A stretch of 40,817 nt of DNA from Phycisphaerales bacterium (GTDB lineage: Bacteria > Planctomycetota > Phycisphaerae > Sedimentisphaerales > Anaerobacaceae). The translations under genes and the position numbers were made by a program. Positions 35,786-40,817 of the stretch are shown here, one piece after another (positions within the stretch are counted from its first letter, which is position 1; every line of letters begins with the position of its first letter). Below the pieces are notes generated by a model. That model searched no databases. It had not been told where the DNA came from and saw only the letters and a program-made list of their open reading frames with translations. Location of the stretch: contig CP070806.1 in NCBI GenBank assembly GCA_020343675.1, positions 2,933,203 to 2,974,019 of the forward strand. The letters are read 5' to 3'.

Positions 35786-36799
35786 CTACAGCGCCGCCAT
35801 TTTTTCCATGATATCGACGCTGCGGTTTGAATAGCCCCACTCGTTGTCATACCAGCTCACGACCTTGACAGTCCTGCCAATGACCATCGTGCAGAGCGAA
35901 TCGAAGATGCTCGACGCCGGGTTGTTAACGATGTCACTGCTGACAATCGGTTCGTCGCAATAGACAAAGATGCCCTTCATGGGTCCTTCGGCTGCTTTTT
36001 TCATCGCGGCATTGACGCTATCGACCGTCACATCCTTCTTGACGTTGACCACAAGGTCCACGACGCTACCGACCGGGATGGGCACTCGCATGGCAAAGCC
36101 GTCGAGCTTGCCTGCAAGTTCGGGAATGACCATGCCGATGGCTTTGGCCGCACCGGTGCTGGTGGGGATCATGTTCGCCCCAGCGGCGCGGGCCCGACGC
36201 AGATCGGAGTGGATCATGTCGGCCACGCGCTGGTCGTTCGTGTAGGCGTGAATCGTCGTCATTAATCCCTGCTCGATGCCGAACGTATCGTTCAACGTCT
36301 TGGCCAAAGGCGCCAGGCAGTTCGTGGTGCAACTTGCGTTCGAGACGCAGTTGACCTCACCGGTCAGATTGTCGTCGTTCACACCCAGGACAATCGTCGC
36401 GTCGATATTGTCCTTGGCCGGGACACTGAGCATGACCTTGCTGGCGCCGGCTTTGATATGGTCCGCATAGCCGCCCTTGGGCGACTCGGCGGTGCGGAAG
36501 ATTCCCGTCGATTCCAGAACGACTTTTACACCCATATCCTTCCAAGGCAGCTCGGCGGGATTCTTGACGGCCAGAACCTTGACCGTTTTGCCGTTAATGA
36601 CCAAGTTGCCGTCTTTGGCCTCGACCGTTCCGTTCCACTTGCCCATGACGGTATCATACTTGAACAGATGCGCCAGAGACTTTGCGTCCGAGAGATCATT
36701 GATAGCGACCAGATCCAGCTCGCCCTTCCTCTGCATGATGATTCTTGCCACGGCCCTGCCGATCCGGCCGAATCCGTTAATTGCGACCTTCGTTGCCAT
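35786..36799 (-). CDS. gap: Glyceraldehyde-3-phosphate dehydrogenase
   Basis: Oxidises glyceraldehyde 3-phosphate with NAD to 1,3-bisphosphoglycerate. A 337-residue protein with INGFGRIGR (8-16), AINDLSD (32-38, the NAD-preferring pattern), the catalytic SNASCTTNCLAP with Cys157 and TTIHAYTNDQ with His184, then SWYDNEWGYSNR near the end. AGGAG about 8-9 nt before the ATG is one of the stronger ribosome sites of the window, fitting high expression. A TTGACA-based promoter lies about 95 nt upstream. It heads the long minus-strand run. Confidence 0.98.
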   Translation of the reverse strand: MATKVAINGFGRIGRAVARIIMQRKGELDLVAINDLSDAKSLAHLFKYDTVMGKWNGTVEAKDGNLVINGKTVKVLAVKNPAELPWKDMGVKVVLESTGIFRTAESPKGGYADHIKAGASKVMLSVPAKDNIDATIVLGVNDDNLTGEVNCVSNASCTTNCLAPLAKTLNDTFGIEQGLMTTIHAYTNDQRVADMIHSDLRRARAAGANMIPTSTGAAKAIGMVIPELAGKLDGFAMRVPIPVGSVVDLVVNVKKDVTVDSVNAAMKKAAEGPMKGIFVYCDEPIVSSDIVNNPASSIFDSLCTMVIGRTVKVVSWYDNEWGYSNRSVDIMEKMAAL

Positions 36800-36891
36800 T
36801 TTGCACTTCTCCTTATTCCTGATACCAAAAACGCGATTCTTCCTGATTTCAGCCCCCTACTATAAACCGGTATGGGGTAAACGAGAGGGCT

Positions 36892-36920
36892 ACTTTATGA
36901 ACCCGCTGCCCCCCTGTCAA
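36892..36920 (-). promoter_or_regulatory. Sigma-70-type promoter for gap-pgk
   Basis: On the minus strand a perfect TTGACA (36920-36915) is followed by a 17-nt spacer and TAAAGT (36897-36892). It is about 93 nt upstream of the gap start codon and just downstream of the hairpins that follow the sulfatase gene. A second possible -10 (TATAGT) lies closer to gap but has no matching -35. Confidence 0.55.
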
Positions 36921-36935
36921 GGATTTATTCCAAAT

Positions 36936-36978
36936 CTGAGAACTCCACCATGCCGGAGAATCTCAGGCCCAACGGGCC
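36936..36978 (-). terminator. Two hairpins after the sulfatase gene, terminator candidate
   Basis: Two inverted repeats follow the sulfatase stop codon (37001) on the minus strand. GGCCC/GGGCC with a 3-nt loop is at 36966-36978. CTGAGA/TCTCAG, with an inner CTCC/GGAG, is at 36936-36966. They lie between the sulfatase stop and the gap promoter, where a terminator is expected. There is no T-run, so factor-independent termination is doubtful. Confidence 0.35.
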
Positions 36979-37000
36979 GCCGCGACCGATTATGAACCAA

Positions 37001-38392
37001 TCAGCGCTTCTTCTTTTCCTTCGTCCGGCGACCTGCTGCCTGGCTGTCCCGAACCTTCTGAATCCGGGGAGCCATCTCGCTCTTCCAGACCCTATAATAT
37101 CGCTCCAAACGCTCTACAACGTCAGGATTCTGCTTCGAAAGGTCATTCTTCTCGCTGATGTCAGCCAAGAGGTCGTAAAGCTCCGGCGAGCCTTTGACGC
37201 AAATCAGCTTCCATCTCCCCGCCCGGACCGCCCACAGGTCGGCCCCGTCATCCCAGAAAAGCTTCTCGTGCAGGGCGCCTTTCAGCCGCCCGCGAAGGGC
37301 CGGCAGCATGTTCCTTCCGTCATAGACGCGGTCCCCCTGAAGCGTGATGCCGGCAGCGGCGCAAATCGTCGGCATGACATCCAGCGAAATGACCGGCTCG
37401 TCGCAGACCGCGCCCTTCGGCAGCCTGTCCGGCCAGCGTACCATAAACGGCACCCGGATCCCTCCTTCGTAGAGGCTGTGTTTGTAGTCCCGCAGAACAC
37501 CGTTGCTGGCCAGGTTTTTCCTGGCCCCGCCATTGTCGGAGAAGAAGACGATTAAAGTATTTTCATCTGCGCCCGTACGCTCCAGGGCCTCCAGCACCCT
37601 GCCGACGGCCTGGTCCATACAAAGCAGCATCGCCAGATAGATGTCCCGGCTCGTGTCCCCTGTATTGAATCGCTCGATGTGCTCGGGCAGCGCCTGGAGC
37701 GGCCAGTGCACTGCGTTGAAAGGCAGATAGAGAAAGAAAGGCCGGTTCCGGTTCCGCTCGATGAACGAGACGGATTCGCGGGCAAGGTTGTTCGTCAGGT
37801 AACCCGTATCATTGATTGGCTTCTCGTTGCGATAGATCGAGGTGTATTCGTCCGTGATGTCAAGGTTGAAGTAATCGTGCCCGCCGTGGCCGAGGAAGCC
37901 GTAGAATTCGTCAAAACCTCGCTTCAAAGGACGGTATTCAGGCTCAAGACCCAAATGCCATTTGCCGACGACCGCCGTGGCGTAGCCTTCTTTCCTGAGC
38001 AGGTCCGCAACGGTGATTTCACCCAAGGGCATTCCCACCCTCGAATCGGGAGCGGTATAAAAGCCGAACCGCTGTTGATATCGCCCGGTCATGAGCCCCG
38101 CTCGCGTCGGCGCGCAGACGCACGCGCTGGCGTAGCCGTTCGTCAGCCGCACCCCTTCGGCGGCCAGCCGATCGATATTCGGCGTGCCGACCTCCTTCGG
38201 ATGGTCGTAGCAACTCGAATCCGCATAGCCCTGGTCATCCGATACGATCAGCACGATGTTGGGCCGGCGATCCCGACTGCGATCCGCCCTCGCAGACCAA
38301 GCCCTGCCGCCAAGACACAGACCCGACGCTGCTATAAGCGAGGATCTCAGGAAATTCCTCCGGGTCATGACATTCTTCATCATCGGTTCCAT
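37001..38392 (-). CDS. Tat-exported sulfatase (Cys-type)
   Basis: A 463-residue exported enzyme of the alkaline-phosphatase/sulfatase superfamily that removes sulfate esters, most likely from sulfated polysaccharides. The N-terminus carries a twin-arginine signal, TRRNFLRSS followed by a hydrophobic stretch. Next come PNIVLIVSDDQGYAD (44-58) with metal Asp residues, CAPTRAGLMTGR with the CxPxR motif and Cys93 as the formylglycine precursor, GKWHLG, and FFSDNGG near 290. The RR motif needs the start upstream of it: ATG at 38392 has GGAG 8-9 nt before it, while ATG at 38368 would give a very short n-region. The C-terminus is a basic tail rich in Lys and Arg. Its formylglycine-generating enzyme is not nearby. 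Confidence 0.93.
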   Translation of the reverse strand: MEPMMKNVMTRRNFLRSSLIAASGLCLGGRAWSARADRSRDRRPNIVLIVSDDQGYADSSCYDHPKEVGTPNIDRLAAEGVRLTNGYASACVCAPTRAGLMTGRYQQRFGFYTAPDSRVGMPLGEITVADLLRKEGYATAVVGKWHLGLEPEYRPLKRGFDEFYGFLGHGGHDYFNLDITDEYTSIYRNEKPINDTGYLTNNLARESVSFIERNRNRPFFLYLPFNAVHWPLQALPEHIERFNTGDTSRDIYLAMLLCMDQAVGRVLEALERTGADENTLIVFFSDNGGARKNLASNGVLRDYKHSLYEGGIRVPFMVRWPDRLPKGAVCDEPVISLDVMPTICAAAGITLQGDRVYDGRNMLPALRGRLKGALHEKLFWDDGADLWAVRAGRWKLICVKGSPELYDLLADISEKNDLSKQNPDVVERLERYYRVWKSEMAPRIQKVRDSQAAGRRTKEKKKR

Positions 38393-38588
38393 AGTCACGT
38401 TCTCCACCAAATGCTTCATTCATGTCCAATGGCCATGTTTCAAGAAGTAAATCTTACACGATTCGAGTCGATGTCACAATTATGAGAACCTGTCTACCCT
38501 CCGGCAGGCAATTTTTCGGGATTTTCTGGCAGTCTCGTGTAACATAATGGCTCCGCGCGCAATTTACCTAACGACAATGGTTGGTGCT

Positions 38589-39152
38589 ATGGCAAAACTT
38601 TCTGAACGAACGGAACAGGGCGACCTGGTACTCAGGGCTCGTACCGAGACCGAGGCACTCGGCCGGCTCTATGAGATGTATTACGGCTGGATTTTCCGCT
38701 TCTGCGTCCACAGGCTCTTTGACAAAGAAATAGCTGAAGACGTTACTTCTGCGGTCTTTCTTGAAGTGGCCCGGCGGATTCGCACCTTCGGCGGTCGAAC
38801 CGAACAGGATTTCGCGAATTGGGTGTATGCCATAGCCGCCAACCAGACAAACGCCTATATTCGAAAAAGGTCGCGACGCAAGAAGCTGCTCGAGCAAGCG
38901 GCCGGCTCGGTGGGAGCTTGCCACAGCATCGATAACAACTCCGAACCGGATTGGCCAAGATTGTATGCAGCCATCTTGAAGCTCAAGCCGAAGCACCAGA
39001 CCATTGTCACGCTGAGGTTCTTTGAGAACCTCCCGTATAAGCAGATTGCACAGAGTATGAACATCAAAGAAGCGACGCTTCGCGTAACTTTACACAGAAT
39101 TCTCGACAAACTGCGAGCGCACTTGCAGAATGCTTTCGACGCAGAGGTGTAA
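38589..39152 (+). CDS. ECF-type RNA polymerase sigma factor
   Basis: A 187-residue extracytoplasmic-function sigma factor. The sigma-2 region spans about 22-92 (ALGRLYEMYYGWIFRFC, then DKEIAEDVTSAVFLEVARRI) and the sigma-4 region about 122-178, with a helix-turn-helix FENLPYKQIAQSMNIKEATLRVTLHR in segments. ATG at 38589 is chosen because the domain starts soon after it; ATG at 38577 and 38547 are possible and none has a clear ribosome site. Its stop is 1 nt before the ATG of a single-pass membrane protein, the usual sigma/anti-sigma arrangement. It is divergent from the sulfatase. Confidence 0.88.
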   Translation: MAKLSERTEQGDLVLRARTETEALGRLYEMYYGWIFRFCVHRLFDKEIAEDVTSAVFLEVARRIRTFGGRTEQDFANWVYAIAANQTNAYIRKRSRRKKLLEQAAGSVGACHSIDNNSEPDWPRLYAAILKLKPKHQTIVTLRFFENLPYKQIAQSMNIKEATLRVTLHRILDKLRAHLQNAFDAEV

Positions 39153-39153
39153 C

Positions 39154-40407
39154 ATGTTCAAAGACGAAGCCGATTTTGAAAAAATCGTTGGTCGGCTGAA
39201 TATCGATACGAAGCCAAACCCGGTACACCGCCAAAGTCTGGGCCGACAAATGCTCTCCGTCTTTAGTAAAACTTCACAAAAGCATATAACGCCTCTTGGC
39301 GTTTTCAGGAGAACAATCATAGAAAGTCGAATCACAAAGTTGGCCGCAGCTGCGGTGATAATCATTGGAGTGTTTATCGGCATATATAAACTCGGCGGTT
39401 CTGCGCCCGCTTTTGCTCAAATCGTTGAGCCGCTGCTCACCGCCCGGACTGCTGTCTTTAAGTTCACCAGCCGCATAGAAGGCGGACCGACCGAAACCAT
39501 GGACTGTATGTACATGGAACCCGGCCGTACACGCGAGATAAGGGCGGGTGGTATCATCCGGATATTGGACCAGCACCAGAGGATAATGCTATATCCGGCA
39601 GAAAAAAAGGCCGTAATTTTCAAAAGGATAAACATCCCGGAAGATCAACAAGGTCAAACTGCAGAACAGACAGGCATGTTCCACGGAATCAGGGAAGAAC
39701 TCCGCCGAGCTAAAGACGCTAAGGATGAATCTGTTATCTTCCTCGGCAAGCAACAGATCGACGGCGTCATGGCTTTTAAATACCGCACAGGGAAGGAGGC
39801 GTATAGGACTGTGTGGGCGGATGCTGAAACGTTGCTGCCTATTCGGATTGAATATTCCCTGGGCAACAATGCCGGTCTTTTAGGCATTGGGAAGGGAACC
39901 ATTACTTACAGCGGCTTCGTTTTCAATATGGAGCTGGACGAATCACTCTTCGTTGTACCGGAGGGATACGACGTCAAGACATTAGAACAAGACGTATCCA
40001 AGAATCGAGAGGAAGATTTGATTCAAGCCCTGCGTTTGTGGTCAGAGCATACGGATGGGACATTTCCGACAGAATCAGAATTGAACATGAAGGCTGCCGG
40101 GGGACTGTTTGAACGCATCAAAGAGAAGATGGGACTCGCGTCCAAAGAAGACGAAATTCCCGATTTCGCTAAGCCACAGTTTTCTGACTTTTACCCAATC
40201 CGGTTAAAGATCATTCGCGGGCTTGGATTCACATCCAGCTTATGTCGATCTTCCGAAAGTGATTGGCACTATACTACCAAGGACGTAAAACTCGGCGATG
40301 CTGACGCGGCCGTTTGCTGGTATCATCCCGAAGAATCCCAAACGTACCGTGTCATTTACGGCGACCTGACCGTTAAAGACGTCGCTCGAGAAAATCTACC
40401 GAAATAA
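39154..40407 (+). CDS. Single-pass membrane protein, likely anti-sigma partner with LolA/RseB-like exported domain
   Basis: A 417-residue protein. The first 60 residues are cytoplasmic and include LNIDTKPNPVHRQSLGRQML (15-34), a His-Arg-containing element typical of planctomycete anti-sigma-like partners (from memory). One membrane segment follows (about 63-80). The exported part opens with a beta-sheet region (about 88-270) resembling the LolA/RseB fold, and then has a separate tail to 417. No zinc finger of the HxxxCxxC type is seen. AGAGGTG about 6 nt before the ATG and the 1-nt gap after the sigma gene imply co-translation. The anti-sigma role is inferred from position and architecture. 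Confidence 0.68.
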   Translation: MFKDEADFEKIVGRLNIDTKPNPVHRQSLGRQMLSVFSKTSQKHITPLGVFRRTIIESRITKLAAAAVIIIGVFIGIYKLGGSAPAFAQIVEPLLTARTAVFKFTSRIEGGPTETMDCMYMEPGRTREIRAGGIIRILDQHQRIMLYPAEKKAVIFKRINIPEDQQGQTAEQTGMFHGIREELRRAKDAKDESVIFLGKQQIDGVMAFKYRTGKEAYRTVWADAETLLPIRIEYSLGNNAGLLGIGKGTITYSGFVFNMELDESLFVVPEGYDVKTLEQDVSKNREEDLIQALRLWSEHTDGTFPTESELNMKAAGGLFERIKEKMGLASKEDEIPDFAKPQFSDFYPIRLKIIRGLGFTSSLCRSSESDWHYTTKDVKLGDADAAVCWYHPEESQTYRVIYGDLTVKDVARENLPK

Positions 40408-40438
40408 ACTTGCTGGATGGCACAATCTTCGTCATAGA

Positions 40439-40467
40439 AGCCGATACTTTGCCCGGCTTTTTCTTTT
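40439..40467 (+). terminator. Rho-independent terminator after the membrane partner gene
   Basis: AGCCG (40439-40443) and CGGCT (40454-40458) form a 5-bp stem with a 10-nt loop, followed at once by TTTTCTTTT. It lies about 32 nt after the stop codon at 40407 and before the second sigma gene. The stem is short but the T-tract is good. Confidence 0.55.
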
Positions 40468-40583
40468 GCCTCTGGAACCATCGGGCAACTTCCTGGAATA
40501 TTCCTCTTTTTTTCTGTCGCAAATCCGCGGGATGGCTCACTATATAGCGAGAACAGAAATCCTAAGAGTTCTGAGGTGCTACG

Positions 40584-40817
40584 ATGCCTGAAAACGACAA
40601 GTACTATGTAGAACGCTGTTTGGATGGCCATCCGGATGATTTTCGCTATCTTGTGCGGCGGTACCAGGCGGTTCTGTTGGCCAATCTGGCCGGCAAATTG
40701 GGCGACAGAGACCGTGCTGAAGAGGCGGCACAAGAATCCCTTGTGCGGGCGTATTTCAATATGGCCAAGTTGAAAAAGCCCGACTCGTTCTTTTCCTGGC
40801 TGCTCGGCATTGCCGAT
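40584..40817 (+). CDS. ECF-type sigma factor, cut by right window edge
   Basis: 78 codons from ATG 40584 to the end. The sequence MPENDKYYVERCLDGHPDDF is followed by RYLVRRYQAVL (about 21-31), LGDRDRAEEAAQESLVRAYF (44-63) and KKPDSFFSWLLGIA, the sigma-2 region of an ECF sigma factor. GAGGTG at 40573-40578, 5 nt before the ATG, supports the start. It differs in sequence from the sigma factor at 38589, so it is a second system rather than a duplicate. A perfect GGAATATTCC palindrome (40495-40504) lies upstream and could be a control site. The sigma-4 region is beyond the window. Confidence 0.85.
   Translation, partial: MPENDKYYVERCLDGHPDDFRYLVRRYQAVLLANLAGKLGDRDRAEEAAQESLVRAYFNMAKLKKPDSFFSWLLGIAD

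Overview
The window looks like a chromosomal segment of a planctomycete (Planctomycetota, most likely the Phycisphaerae/Sedimentisphaerales side). This is inferred from gene content: a Tat-exported Cys-type sulfatase, a DUF1080 lipoprotein, a secreted PQQ-type beta-propeller, tandem unknown lipoproteins, and ECF sigma factors paired with a single-pass membrane protein with a LolA/RseB-like exported domain. The core genes (ruvCAB, purA, uppS, cdsA, phoH, recO, eno, pgk, gap) show ordinary bacterial chromosome. I saw no rRNA, tRNA, CRISPR array, transposase, integrase or phage gene.

Layout. 1-1344 (-): ilvD, cut by the left edge. 1437-5352 (+): a promoter with a perfect -10 box, two paralogous lipoproteins, a HIT-family nucleotide hydrolase/phosphorylase and a dGTPase-like HD protein. 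5393-7363: a DUF1080 lipoprotein (-) and a secreted beta-propeller (+), divergent, with an operator-like inverted repeat beside a good promoter between them. 7411-9916 (-): dus and eno. 9917-10237: a spacer with a REP-like palindrome. 10238-24334 (+): thirteen co-directional genes, namely pgpA, a kinase-like/membrane fusion protein, a radical SAM protein, two unknowns, purA, uppS, cdsA, phoH, a short PgpH-type HD membrane protein, ybeY, a CBS/CorC protein and recO. 24440-26368 (+): a GT-C-like membrane protein. 26370-36799 (-): eleven genes, in transcription order gap, pgk, rpe, accD, hisC, hisB, ispF, cysS, ruvC, ruvA, ruvB. 37001-38392 (-): the sulfatase. 38589-40817 (+): an ECF sigma factor, its membrane partner, a terminator, and a second ECF sigma factor cut by the right edge.

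How the genes fit together. The plus block mixes envelope lipid synthesis (pgpA, uppS, cdsA) with the conserved phoH/PgpH/ybeY/recO neighbourhood of RNA metabolism, cyclic-nucleotide turnover and repair. The minus block joins lower glycolysis (gap, pgk), the pentose phosphate epimerase, fatty-acid initiation (accD), histidine and isoprenoid steps, cysteinyl-tRNA synthesis and Holliday-junction processing. The ruvC-ruvA and ruvA-ruvB spacers each hold a different palindromic repeat.

The best candidates for new biology are the 821-residue kinase-like/membrane fusion next to pgpA (the position aligned to the catalytic Asp appears to be Cys), the orphan radical SAM gene beside it, the PgpH-like protein without its usual extracellular domain, a YbeY with Asp at the third zinc-ligand position, the operator in the DUF1080/propeller spacer, and the AT-rich palindrome in ruvAB. 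All calls come from reading the sequence; no database search was possible.
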